The position numbers and the translations under genes are program-made. The notes below the pieces were generated by a model, which saw nothing but the letters and a program-made list of their open reading frames with translations, was not told where the DNA came from and did no database searches. A DNA stretch of 64,000 nucleotides from Georgenia faecalis. GTDB lineage: Bacteria; Actinomycetota; Actinomycetes; Actinomycetales; Actinomycetaceae. Positions within the stretch are counted from its first letter, which is position 1; each line of letters opens with the position of its first letter. The stretch lies in NCBI RefSeq assembly GCF_003710105.1, contig NZ_CP033325.1, forward strand, positions 1,240,001 to 1,304,000. The letters are read 5' to 3'. Below are positions 53,414 to 62,064 of the stretch, piece after piece.

Positions 53414-55636
53414 CTACCCGCGGCGGACCACCACGGCGGTCGCGTCGTCGGTGGACCGGGGGTCACGCACCGCCGCGATGACGGCGTCCAGCGGAGCGCC
53501 CCCGGAGAACGCGTCGCGGAGCGTGCTCAGGCTCTCCACCAGAGGCGTCTCCCGCCGCTCGATGAGCCCGTCGGTGAACAGCACGAGGCCGCCGCCCGGT
53601 GGGACCGTGAGCCGCCCGGTCTCGGGCGTGCCCGCGACGTAGCCCAGCGGGGCGACCCCCACCGGCCCGGCCCAGGAGGCCTCGCCGTCGGCCGCGAGAA
53701 CGATGAGCGGGAGGTGGCCCACGCGGGCGTACTCCGCCTCGCCCGTCGCGGGGTCGACGACGGCGAGCAGCAGGGTCGCCATCTCGTCGGGCATGGTGAC
53801 GCGCATGACGTCGTCGAGCCCGCGCACCGCGGTCGCGACGAGCTGCTGCGCCGCACCGGAGACGAGGAGCGCGCGCAGGCCGTTGCGGAGCTTGCCCATC
53901 GTGGAGGCCGCGGCGAGGCCGTGGCCCGTGACGTCGCCGACCGCGACCGCGAGCCGGCCGTCCGGCAGCTCCAGGGCGTCGTACCAGTCACCGCCCACCC
54001 GGTTGCCGTCCGCGGGGGAGTAACGCGCCTCGAAGGACCACCCCGGGACCTCGGGCAGCTGCGCGGGCAGGGCGGAGCGCTGCAGCACCTCGGCGGCCCG
54101 GGCGTCCCGGCGCCCGCGCAGGTAGAGCGCCTCGACGACGTGACCGCGCAGCAGCGCCGCGATCTCCGCCTGCTCCTCGGTCCACGGGAGCGACGAGCCC
54201 CGCACGGTCTCGCGCCACCGGTCGAAGGACTTGCGCGGACTGAGCCGCACCTCCTCGCCCTCCCCGCGGGCGATCTCCTTGTTGCGCGGGTCCCCGCCCC
54301 AGTCGACGTCGTAGACCGCCTCGCGGCGCAGCCAGACGACGGCGTCGTCGGACGGCAGCGTGACGGCGAGCAGGCCGGCGACCTCGGGGACGGCGGCGGC
54401 GAGCCCGGGGGCGTCCTGAGCCAACGACGTCGTGCACACCACCTCGGACCCCTGGCTCACGGCCCACTCGAGCAGCGCCCCCGCGCCAGGGGGAGCGCAG
54501 CCCACGGTGGCCACCTCCCCGTGCGCGCGGACGATCGCGCCGTCGGCCGCCATGAGGGTGAGGAGCGTGTCGTCGCCGGTGAGCGCCTCCGCCAGGGGGA
54601 CGTCCTCGGCGCGGCTGGCGGCGACGAGGCCGGCGAGCTCCGCACCCACGCGGCGGGCCGCGGCGATGCGGTCCTCCTCCACCTGCGCGACCAGCCGGAG
54701 CGAGAGCACGGAGCCGAGGAACTCGGCGGCGGCGCGCACCCCGTACGGCGGCGCCCACGGGCCGGAGTAGTGGTGGCAGGCGATGAGGCCCCACAGCCGC
54801 CCGTCCTTGAGCAGCGAGATCGACATCGACGCCGTCACGCCCATGTTCTGCAGGTACTCGATGTGCATGGGCGAGACGCTGCGCAGGGTCGCGAAGGTGA
54901 GGTCCAGGGGCGCGGACCGCTGCGGGTCGGCGACAACGATGGGCGAGGGGACGTACTCGACGTCGGAGATGAGCCGGATCCAGTTCCGCTCGTACAGCGC
55001 CCGCGCCTGCGGGGGGATGTCGGTAGCGGGGTAGTGGAGCCCGAAGAAGCTGTTGAGGTCCGCGCGCCGGTCCTCGCCGACCACCTCGCCGTTGTAGTCG
55101 GCGTCGAAGCGGTAGATCATCACGCGGTCGAAGCCGGTGAGTGCCCGGACCTCGCGCGCCGTCACGGCGTAGAGCTCCTCGAGGCTGGAGGCCCGGTTGA
55201 GGGCGCCGACCGTGCCGCGCACCGCCTGGTAGGTGTTGGTGTGCTCCAGCGGCCGCGGGCCGGCCGCCGCCTCGAGCTCGACGACGAGGAGGTGCTCCGC
55301 GCCCGGCGGGTGATGGAGGACGGCGTCGGTCGGGACGCCCTGGACGTCGACGAGCACGGGGTTGCGGTCGCGGACGTCGCCGCCGGCGCGCAGGTGCGCG
55401 GCGATGACCTCGGCGGCCTCCGTCCCGACGACGTCCGCGAGGGGCCGCCCGAGCGCGTCGGCCGCGTCGATGCCGAGGTGGGCGGCCGTGCTCGCCGACG
55501 CCTGCACCACCGTGTGGTCGTCGTCGAGGACGAGGAGCACGCCCCGGGGCTGGATGGAGCCGGGGATGTGGATGGGTTCGCGCGCGCAGTTGTCGAGGTC
55601 CACCGGCACATGGGGGTCCAGCCAGGTCTCGTCCAC
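53414..55636 (-). CDS. Bacteriophytochrome fused to a SpoIIE-type phosphatase
   Basis: 740-residue light-sensor candidate. The PAS part begins NCAREPIHIPGSIQPRG, with the biliverdin-attaching Cys at residue 17. The GAF part has TGFDRVMIYRFDADYNGEVV, YPATDIPPQARALY and SPMHIEYLQNMGVTASMSIS with CHHYSGP. The PHY domain has the tongue motif SPRKSFDRW (about 467). Instead of a histidine kinase, residues about 530-740 are a PP2C/SpoIIE phosphatase (GGDWYDALELPDGRLAVAVGDVTGHG, TDGLIERR, STDDATAVVVRR). GTG 55636 follows GGGAAGGGAG. Red/far-red light control of the neighbouring STAS protein is inferred. Confidence 0.92.
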   Translation of the reverse strand: MDETWLDPHVPVDLDNCAREPIHIPGSIQPRGVLLVLDDDHTVVQASASTAAHLGIDAADALGRPLADVVGTEAAEVIAAHLRAGGDVRDRNPVLVDVQGVPTDAVLHHPPGAEHLLVVELEAAAGPRPLEHTNTYQAVRGTVGALNRASSLEELYAVTAREVRALTGFDRVMIYRFDADYNGEVVGEDRRADLNSFFGLHYPATDIPPQARALYERNWIRLISDVEYVPSPIVVADPQRSAPLDLTFATLRSVSPMHIEYLQNMGVTASMSISLLKDGRLWGLIACHHYSGPWAPPYGVRAAAEFLGSVLSLRLVAQVEEDRIAAARRVGAELAGLVAASRAEDVPLAEALTGDDTLLTLMAADGAIVRAHGEVATVGCAPPGAGALLEWAVSQGSEVVCTTSLAQDAPGLAAAVPEVAGLLAVTLPSDDAVVWLRREAVYDVDWGGDPRNKEIARGEGEEVRLSPRKSFDRWRETVRGSSLPWTEEQAEIAALLRGHVVEALYLRGRRDARAAEVLQRSALPAQLPEVPGWSFEARYSPADGNRVGGDWYDALELPDGRLAVAVGDVTGHGLAAASTMGKLRNGLRALLVSGAAQQLVATAVRGLDDVMRVTMPDEMATLLLAVVDPATGEAEYARVGHLPLIVLAADGEASWAGPVGVAPLGYVAGTPETGRLTVPPGGGLVLFTDGLIERRETPLVESLSTLRDAFSGGAPLDAVIAAVRDPRSTDDATAVVVRRG

Positions 55637-55750
55637 AGCGCTCCCTTCCCGAGCGGCCCCCATCTTGCCCGAGGAACGGACCGCCCCCCGAATCGCCACG
55701 CCCCCGGTCCCACGACGGGAGCACCGCCCCGCGCGTGAAAGACTGGACGT

Positions 55751-56239
55751 ATGGCTATGCGTGACATCCGCGTCGTCGGCGACCCCGTCCTGCGCACCGC
55801 GTGCGACGAGATCACGGACATCGACGACGGCGTTCGGTCCCTCGTCGAGGACCTGCTCGAGACCGTCGACACCGAGGGGCGGGCGGGCCTGGCCGCGAAC
55901 CAGATCGGCGTCAGCCTGCGCGCCTTCTCGTGGAACATCGACGACGAGATCGGCTACGTCCTCAACCCGCGCCTCGTGGCCGTCTCCGAGGACGAGTACC
56001 AGGACGGCGACGAGGGCTGTCTCTCCGTGCCCGGCCTGTGGTTCCCCACCCGCCGCGCCTGGTACGCCCGCGTCGAGGGGATCGACCTCGACGGCAAGCC
56101 CGTCGTCGTCGAGGGCGAGGAGCTCATGGCCCGCTGCCTCCAGCACGAGTGCGACCACCTCGACGGGATGCTCTACCTGGACCGCCTCGAGCGGGCCGAG
56201 CGCAAGAAGGCCATGCGCGCCATCCGCGAGCAGCTCTGA
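55751..56239 (+). CDS. def: Peptide deformylase
   Basis: Removes the formyl group from nascent proteins, 162 residues. The three motifs are GLAANQIG (G-phi-G-phi-AAxQ), EGCLSVPG (metal Cys) and QHECDHLDG (HExxH). ATG 55751 or 55757 are both possible. It diverges from the phytochrome gene over a 114-bp gap. This may be a second deformylase, since actinobacteria often have more than one. Confidence 0.95.
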   Translation: MAMRDIRVVGDPVLRTACDEITDIDDGVRSLVEDLLETVDTEGRAGLAANQIGVSLRAFSWNIDDEIGYVLNPRLVAVSEDEYQDGDEGCLSVPGLWFPTRRAWYARVEGIDLDGKPVVVEGEELMARCLQHECDHLDGMLYLDRLERAERKKAMRAIREQL

Positions 56240-56399
56240 CGCGAGTAGTCCGGGCCGCCCGCCCTCCCTCCTGGGGGCCGGGTGGTGACATGGGCCACTG
56301 TGATGGCATGATGGGCGAGTTCCGCCGTGATCATGCGGGCACCTGGACGGACGAGGTCGTAGGGGAAGACGCACCTCAACCGGAACCAGGAGGCTCACC

Positions 56400-56900
56400 A
56401 TGAGTGGTGTCATCACCCGCGGTGTTGTTTTCGTGCACTCCGCGCCCCGGGCCCTGTGCCCGCACGTGGAGTGGGCGGCCGGCACGGTGCTCGATGCGCG
56501 CGTGTCCTTCGAGTGGACCCCGCAGCCCGCCGCCGACGGCCTCTTCCGGGCCGAGTACTCCTGGGCCGGACCGGTCGGCACCGGTGCGCGCCTCGCCTCC
56601 GCGCTGCGTGGGTGGACCCACCTGCGGTACGAGATCACCGAGGACCCCTCGCCCGGCGTCGACGGCGGACGCTGGTCGCACACGCCCGAGCTCGGCATCT
56701 TCTACGCCCAGACGGACGCCCACGGGAACGTCGTCGTCCCCGAGGACCGCGTGCGGGCCGCCGTCGCCAGCGCGTCCGACCCGGCGCGGATGCGCCACGA
56801 GCTCGACCTCGCCCTCGGCCAGGCCTGGGACGACGAGCTGGAGCCCTTCCGCTACGCCGGCGCCGGTGCGCCGGTGCGCTGGCTCCACCGGGTCGGCTGA
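56400..56900 (+). CDS. DUF3145-family protein
   Basis: 166-residue conserved actinobacterial protein of unknown function. The block TRGVVFVHSAPRALCPHVEWAAGTVL, then WTPQPAADGLFRAEYSWAGPVGTGARLASALRGWTHLRYEITEDPS and ELGIFYAQTDAHGNVVVPEDR is the DUF3145 signature as I know it. No membrane segment. ATG 56400 follows CAGGAGG. In many actinobacteria this gene neighbours fatty acid synthase genes, as here. Its stop codon begins the first of five 17-bp repeats. Confidence 0.88.
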   Translation: MSGVITRGVVFVHSAPRALCPHVEWAAGTVLDARVSFEWTPQPAADGLFRAEYSWAGPVGTGARLASALRGWTHLRYEITEDPSPGVDGGRWSHTPELGIFYAQTDAHGNVVVPEDRVRAAVASASDPARMRHELDLALGQAWDDELEPFRYAGAGAPVRWLHRVG

Positions 56901-56982
56901 GCCGCGACGTCGACTGAACTGCGGCGTCGGCTGAACTGCGGCGTCGGCTGAACTGCGGCGTCGGCTGAACTGCGGCGTCGGC
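56898..56982. repeat. Five tandem 17-bp units between DUF3145 and fabF
   Basis: TGAACTGCGGCGTCGGC repeats identically four times (56915-56982). A diverged first unit (56898-56914) starts on the stop codon of the DUF3145 gene. The genes are convergent. 17 bp puts TGA stops in every frame, so the array would block read-through translation. Confidence 0.9.
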
Positions 56983-57036
56983 TGACGCCGACGGCGGTGC
57001 GCCGTCGTCGTCGGCCGTACAGGGCGGAGCAGCGCC

Positions 57037-58275
57037 TCAGACGCTGCGGACCACCAGCGCGACGTTGTGCCCGCCGAAGCCGAACGCGTTGTTGAGCGCT
57101 GCGATCTGGCCCCCCGGCAGCGGCCGGGGGGTGCCGCGGACGAGGTCGATGTCGATCCCGGGCTCGAGCTCGGTGACGTTGATCGTGGGCGGGGCCACGC
57201 GGTCGCGCACGGCGAGGACCGTGAAGATCGTCTCCAGCGCGCCGGCGCCGCCGAGGAGGTGCCCGGTCATCGACTTGGTCGCCGACACCGCGACGTGGTC
57301 CGCCTCGCCGCCGAGGCCGCGGCGCATGGCCGCTGCCTCGACGCCGTCGCCGGCCGGGGTGGAGGTTGCGTGGGCGTTGACGTGGACGACGTCGCGGTCG
57401 CTGACGTCGGCGTCGCGCAGGGCGGCGCGCATGGCGAGCTCCTGGCCGCGGCCGGACGGGTCGGGCGGGGCGATGTCGTAGGCGTCGGAGCTCAGCCCCA
57501 CGCCGGCGATCTCCGCGTACACCCGCGCGCCGCGGGCCGCCGCGTGCTCCGCGGACTCGAGGACGAGCACGCCGGACCCCTCACCCATGACGAAGCCGTC
57601 TCGGGTGACGTCGTAGGGGCGCGAGGCGCCCGCCGGGTCGTCGTTGCGGGTGGACAGGGCGCGCATCTTCGCGAAGGACGCGAGCGGCATCGGGTGGATG
57701 GCCGCCTCGGTGCCGCCCACGACGACGATGTCGGCCCGGCCGCTGCGGATCATCTCCACGCCGTAGGCGACCGCCTCGGCGCCGGAGGCGCACGCGGACA
57801 CCGGGGTGTGCACGCCGGCGCGGGCGCCGACCTCGAGGGAGACGTACGCGGCGGGGGAGTTGGGCATGAGCATGGGCACCGTCAGCGGCATGACCCGCCG
57901 CGCGCCCTTGGCCTGGATGGTGTCCCAGGCGTCGAGCATGGTCCACACGCCACCGATGCCCGACGCGACGACGACGCCGAGGCGTTCGCCGTCGACCTCG
58001 GGGGAACCGGCGTCGGCCCACGCCTCGCGCGCGGCGACCATGGCGTACTGGGCGCTGGGGTCCATCCGCCGGGTCTCGGGGCGCGTGAGAACCTCGGCCG
58101 CGGGCACGGCGAGCTGGCCCGCGAAGGAGACGGGGAGCTCGTAGCGCTCGACCCAGTCGTTCTCCAGCGGGCGGACCCCGGAGCGGCCGGCGAGGGCGCC
58201 CTCCCATGTGGAGGCGACGTCACCGCCCAGCGGTGAGGTGGTGCCGAGACCCGTGACGACGACGGTGGTGGCCAT
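57037..58275 (-). CDS. fabF: 3-oxoacyl-ACP synthase II
   Basis: Elongating condensing enzyme of type II fatty acid synthesis, 412 residues. Catalytic Cys-His-His are present in VSACASGAEA, NAHATSTPAGD and SMTGHLLGGAGALE, and the C-terminal NNAFGFGGHN loop is intact. ATG 58275 follows CAGGAG. It is the last gene of fabD-fabH-acpP-fabF, 83 bp after acpP. The gene order matches Streptomyces and other actinobacteria. Confidence 0.96.
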   Translation of the reverse strand: MATTVVVTGLGTTSPLGGDVASTWEGALAGRSGVRPLENDWVERYELPVSFAGQLAVPAAEVLTRPETRRMDPSAQYAMVAAREAWADAGSPEVDGERLGVVVASGIGGVWTMLDAWDTIQAKGARRVMPLTVPMLMPNSPAAYVSLEVGARAGVHTPVSACASGAEAVAYGVEMIRSGRADIVVVGGTEAAIHPMPLASFAKMRALSTRNDDPAGASRPYDVTRDGFVMGEGSGVLVLESAEHAAARGARVYAEIAGVGLSSDAYDIAPPDPSGRGQELAMRAALRDADVSDRDVVHVNAHATSTPAGDGVEAAAMRRGLGGEADHVAVSATKSMTGHLLGGAGALETIFTVLAVRDRVAPPTINVTELEPGIDIDLVRGTPRPLPGGQIAALNNAFGFGGHNVALVVRSV

Positions 58276-58358
58276 GTTCACTCCTGGGATCGTGGGTGCG
58301 TCCCGAGGACGCCGAGCTCGGTGCGGCGGGGGCAGAGCCTCCCGCCGCACCGGAGGGC

Positions 58359-58610
58359 TCAGGACTCCTGGGCGTTCGTGATGAACGTGACCGCGTCGCC
58401 GACGGTCGCGAGGTTGGCGACCTCCTCGTCGGGGATGCGGACGTCGAACTTCTCCTCGGCCAGCGTGACGATCGTCATCATCGACAGCGAGTCGATGTCG
58501 AGGTCGTCCGTGAAGGACTTCTCCGGCAGCACGGAGTCGGTCGGCAGACCGGTCTCCTCGTTCACGATCTCGGCAAGGCCGGCCAGGATGTCCTGCTCGC
58601 TGTGTGCCAT
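58359..58610 (-). CDS. acpP: Acyl carrier protein
   Basis: 83-residue acidic carrier for growing acyl chains. The phosphopantetheine attachment Ser is in DIDSLSM (DSL motif), preceded by FTDDLDI and followed by VTLAEEKFDVRIPDEEV. ATG 58610 follows CGGAGAAC. It lies between fabH and fabF in the FAS II operon. Confidence 0.96.
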   Translation of the reverse strand: MAHSEQDILAGLAEIVNEETGLPTDSVLPEKSFTDDLDIDSLSMMTIVTLAEEKFDVRIPDEEVANLATVGDAVTFITNAQES

Positions 58611-58695
58611 GGGTGTTCTCCGTTTCGGTTGGGGTAGGTCGGGGTCAGTCTGGTCCATGCCGGCCCCCGGTCGGGAGCCGCGTGTCAGAGGTCGG

Positions 58696-59703
58696 TCAGG
58701 GGAGGACGACCACCTGGGCGCCGTACACGAGCCCGGCGCCGAAGCCGATCTGCAGGGCCAGGGCCCCGGAGGAGACCTGCCCCTCGCGCAGGAGCCGCTC
58801 CGTGGCCAGCGGGATGGAGGCCGCGGAGGTGTTGCCGGTCTCGGCGATGTCCCGGGCGATGACGACGGAGTCGCTGAGCCCGATCTGCTTGGCGAGCTGG
58901 TCGATGATCCGCATGTTCGCTTGGTGCGGGATGAACGCCTCGATGTCATCGGGCGTGACGCCGGCGGCGTCGAGGGCCTCCTTGGCGACCTTCGCCATCT
59001 GGAAGCTCGCCCATTTGAAGACGGTGGGGCCCTCCTGGCGCAGCGTCGGCCAGGACGTGTCCGAGCCGTCCTTGTAGGTCATCCACGAGTGCGTCTGGTA
59101 GATCGCCCGCGCCTGGCTGCCGTCCGAGCCCCAGACCGTCGGCCCGATGCCGGGCGTGTCGGACGGGCCGACGACGGCGGCCCCCGCCCCGTCGCCGAGG
59201 AGGAAGGAGATGGTGCGGTCGGTCGGGTCGACGAAGTCGGACATCTTCTCCGCGCCGATGACGAGCACGTGGCGCGCGGTCCCGGCGCGCACGAGGGCGT
59301 CCGCCTGGGCGATCCCGTAGCAGTAGCCGGCGCAGGCGGCGGAGATGTCGAAGGCCGCGGCGGGGGTGGCCCCGAGGCGGTCGGTGATGATCGCGGCGAG
59401 CGACGGCGTCTGCTCGAGGTGCGTCACCGTGGCAACGATGACGGCGTCGACCTCGGCCGGGTCCACGCCGGCCACCTCGAGGGCGGCGCGGCCGGCCTGC
59501 TCGGTGAGGTCGGCGATGGTGACGTCCTGCGGCGCCCGGCGGCGGGAGATGATCCCCGTCCGCTGGCGGATCCACTCGTCGGAGCTGTCGATGGGGCCGA
59601 CGAGGTCGTCGTTGACGACGACGTTCTCCCCGCGGACACCGGCGACGCCGAGGATGCGGGAATGGGCTCGGGCCGGGGCCTCGCGCAGGGCAGGACGGGT
59701 CAT
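58696..59703 (-). CDS. fabH: 3-oxoacyl-ACP synthase III
   Basis: Starts each fatty acid by condensing an acyl-CoA primer with malonyl-ACP, 335 residues. The catalytic triad is Cys in ISAACAGYCYG, His in IPHQANMRI and Asn in AETGNTSAASIP. The tail GFGAGLVYGAQVVVLP is typical. In actinobacteria, branched-chain primers are common; the sequence does not show the preference. ATG 59703 overlaps the fabD stop by 4 bp (ATGA). Confidence 0.96.
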   Translation of the reverse strand: MTRPALREAPARAHSRILGVAGVRGENVVVNDDLVGPIDSSDEWIRQRTGIISRRRAPQDVTIADLTEQAGRAALEVAGVDPAEVDAVIVATVTHLEQTPSLAAIITDRLGATPAAAFDISAACAGYCYGIAQADALVRAGTARHVLVIGAEKMSDFVDPTDRTISFLLGDGAGAAVVGPSDTPGIGPTVWGSDGSQARAIYQTHSWMTYKDGSDTSWPTLRQEGPTVFKWASFQMAKVAKEALDAAGVTPDDIEAFIPHQANMRIIDQLAKQIGLSDSVVIARDIAETGNTSAASIPLATERLLREGQVSSGALALQIGFGAGLVYGAQVVVLP

Positions 59704-60632
59704 TCAAGGCCTCCGTGACGGCGCACGAGGTCGCGCGCGGCGTCGAGATCGTCGGGTGACTTCAGGGCGAGCGCCTCGACCCCCTTGAGCGTGCGCCGGG
59801 CCAGGCCCGTGAGCACCCCGCCCGGGGCCAGCTCGAGGACGCCGGTGACGCCCATCGCGAGCATTGTGTCGCAGCACCGGTCCCAGCGCACCGGCCGCGC
59901 CACCTGGGCGACGATCCGGGCTAGGGCGTCGGCGCCGTCGGTCACGGCCGCGCCGTCGGCGTTCGACAGGAGCGCGACCCGCGGCTGGGCGGGGCTCAGG
60001 GAGGCGGCGACGGCGCGGACCCGCTCGACGGCGGGGGCCATGTGCTCGGTGTGGAAGGCGCCCGCCACCTCGAGGGGGATGACGCGGGCCCGGGCCGGCG
60101 GGTCGGCCGCCAGGGCGGCGAGCTGCTCGAGGGTGCCGGCGGCCACCACCTGCCCACCGCCGTTGACATTCGCGGGGGTGAGGCCGTGGCGCGCGAGGAC
60201 GACGCCGACGTCGTCGGGGTCGCCGCCGACGACGGCGCTCATCCCCGTGGGGGTGGCCGCGGCCGCCTCGGCCATGGCCCGGCCTCGCTCGCCGACGAGG
60301 CGCAGGGCGTCCGCGGCGGGCAGGACCCCGGCGATGGCGACGGCGGCGAGCTCGCCCACCGAGTGGCCAGCGGTCACGCCGGCGACGGCGGCCGGGTCGG
60401 CGCCGTCGAGCACCGCGCCGAGGCTGAGGAGGGAGGTGGCGACGATGAGCGGCTGCGCGACCGCGGTGTCGCGGATGGTCGCGGCGTCCGCCGTCGTCCC
60501 CAGGCGGGTGAGGTCGGTGCCGGCGGCTTCCGAGTAGCCCGCGAGGGTCGCGGCGGAGCCGGGGAGCTCGAGCCAGGGGCTGAGCATGCCGGGGGACTGG
60601 GCGCCCTGACCAGGGCAGACGACGGCGAGCAC
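59700..60632 (-). CDS. fabD: Malonyl-CoA:ACP transacylase
   Basis: Loads malonate onto ACP, 310 residues. Motifs are VCPGQGAQSPGML, the nucleophile GHSVGE, and GAFHTEHM (catalytic His), then NADG and TGLARRTLKGV. GTG 60632 was chosen over 60641 because GGGAGA lies 9 nt upstream of 60632 but directly abuts 60641; the family usually begins at this point. First gene of the FAS II operon. A 17-bp palindrome lies 70 nt upstream. Confidence 0.94.
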   Translation of the reverse strand: MLAVVCPGQGAQSPGMLSPWLELPGSAATLAGYSEAAGTDLTRLGTTADAATIRDTAVAQPLIVATSLLSLGAVLDGADPAAVAGVTAGHSVGELAAVAIAGVLPAADALRLVGERGRAMAEAAAATPTGMSAVVGGDPDDVGVVLARHGLTPANVNGGGQVVAAGTLEQLAALAADPPARARVIPLEVAGAFHTEHMAPAVERVRAVAASLSPAQPRVALLSNADGAAVTDGADALARIVAQVARPVRWDRCCDTMLAMGVTGVLELAPGGVLTGLARRTLKGVEALALKSPDDLDAARDLVRRHGGLE

Positions 60633-60701
60633 GGTTTCCACTCTCCCAAGCCGCGCGCCGTTGGCCCCGCATACGCGCCCTACCAAGTCGGTCGGGTCAC
60701 C

Positions 60702-60718
60702 TTGTGGGGACCCCACAA
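60702..60718. promoter_or_regulatory. Perfect 17-bp palindrome upstream of fabD (likely FasR site)
   Basis: TTGTGGGGACCCCACAA is an 8-1-8 perfect inverted repeat in the fabD promoter region, about 70 nt before the start. A related 17-mer lies upstream of the regulator gene itself (61982-61998). Confidence 0.75.
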
Positions 60719-60755
60719 CCGGGTGATGCGGCTCACATGCGCGACGCGCCGGCCG

Positions 60756-61958
60756 TCACGTCCCGTGGTGCGCGGCGCCCTGCTCCGCGAGGCGGCCCAC
60801 GGCGACGGCGATCTGGAGGACGAAGCCCTCCCGCGAGTCCGTGGGGTCCCACCCCACCACCTGGGCGATCCGGCGCAGCCGGTACCGGACGGTGTTGGGG
60901 TGGACGTACAGCGCGCGGGCGGCGGCCTCGAGCGAGCGGCCCTGGGCGACGTACTCGGCGAGCGTCTCGAGGAGGGGCCCGCCGGCGGCGGTGAGCGGCC
61001 GGTAGAGCTCGGTCAGCAAGGTGCGGCGGGCGAGGGTGTCGCCGTTGAGCATCCGCTCGGGCAGGAGCTCGTCGGCCCCGACGAGCCGCGGGGCGTCGGG
61101 CCACGCGGGCGCGGCCAGCAGACCGGCGAGGGCGGCGCGCGCCGAGCGTCCGGCGTCGACGACGTCGTTCACCGCGGGTCCCAGGACGACGGTGCCCGCG
61201 CCGAACCGGGGCAGGAGCGTCTCCGCGGCGGCGCGCAGGTCCTCGTCACCGCCGAGGACGACCATGAGCCGGTCGCCCTGGATACCGACGAGGACGTCGG
61301 TGGCCGCCCGCCGGCAGGCTCGCCGGATCTCCGCGGTGCGGCGCTCGTCCACGGGCTGCTGCATGGCGCCGACCATGACGACCGTCGGGCCGCGGCCGGT
61401 CCAGCCGAGCGCCGACACGCGCGAGCGCATCGAGGCGTCGGGGTCGCCGCGCAGCAGGGAGTCGACGACGAGCGCCTCGAGCCGCGCGTCCCACGCGCCC
61501 CGGGCCTCCGCCGCCCGGGCGTAGACCTCCGCCGCCGAGAAGGCGACCTCCCGGGAGTAGCGCAGGACGGCGTCGCGCAGGTCGGCCTGCTGCCCCGGGG
61601 CGGCGAGCTGGACGGCGTTGTCCTCGACCACCTCGACGACGAGGCGCACGAGCTGGAGGGTGTGCTGGAGCGAGATCGAGCGGGTGAGCTCCGGCGGCGC
61701 GGCGCGGAAGATCTCCCCGGCGTTGTAGGTCGCCGTCGACGGGCGCTCGTACCAGGCGATGAACGCGGCGATCCCGGACTGGGCGACGAGCCCGATCCAC
61801 GAGCGGTCCTCGGCGGCGAGCTCGCCGTACCAGGGGACCTCCCCGTCGAGGCGCTTGAGGGCGGCCGAGGTGAGTAGGTCCGTCCCGCCGCGCAGCCTGC
61901 GGACGACGTCGGACGAGCCGCCGTCCGTCGTGAGGTTGCGCGCCGTCGTTGCTCCCAT
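60756..61958 (-). CDS. PucR/CdaR-type regulator of fatty acid synthesis (FasR-like)
   Basis: 400-residue transcription factor. The C-terminal PucR helix-turn-helix is TLAEYVAQGRSLEAAARALYVHPNTVRYRLRRIAQVVGWD; the long N-terminal part is an alpha-helical sensor with a GGDEF-like fold remnant (DVLVGIQGDRLMVVLGGDED). In Streptomyces the regulator just upstream of fabD, FasR, has this architecture and activates the fab operon. Same strand as fabD, 124 bp before it. Both its promoter and that of fabD carry a 17-bp site. ATG 61958. Confidence 0.88.
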   Translation of the reverse strand: MGATTARNLTTDGGSSDVVRRLRGGTDLLTSAALKRLDGEVPWYGELAAEDRSWIGLVAQSGIAAFIAWYERPSTATYNAGEIFRAAPPELTRSISLQHTLQLVRLVVEVVEDNAVQLAAPGQQADLRDAVLRYSREVAFSAAEVYARAAEARGAWDARLEALVVDSLLRGDPDASMRSRVSALGWTGRGPTVVMVGAMQQPVDERRTAEIRRACRRAATDVLVGIQGDRLMVVLGGDEDLRAAAETLLPRFGAGTVVLGPAVNDVVDAGRSARAALAGLLAAPAWPDAPRLVGADELLPERMLNGDTLARRTLLTELYRPLTAAGGPLLETLAEYVAQGRSLEAAARALYVHPNTVRYRLRRIAQVVGWDPTDSREGFVLQIAVAVGRLAEQGAAHHGT

Positions 61959-61981
61959 GGGCGCTGAGCATACGGCCGCAA

Positions 61982-61998
61982 TTGTCGAGTGCCCACAA
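61982..61998. promoter_or_regulatory. Second copy of the fab operator, in the regulator promoter
   Basis: TTGTCGAGTGCCCACAA keeps the ends (TTGT, CCCACAA) of the fabD palindrome with a degenerate centre. It lies 24 nt upstream of the regulator ATG, between divergent genes, which fits autoregulation. Confidence 0.55.
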
Positions 61999-62064
61999 CT
62001 GGTGGGTGGCGCCGTCGTCGCTTTCCGGATGAGCGCGCGCGACTGAGCAGATATGGTCACGTGC

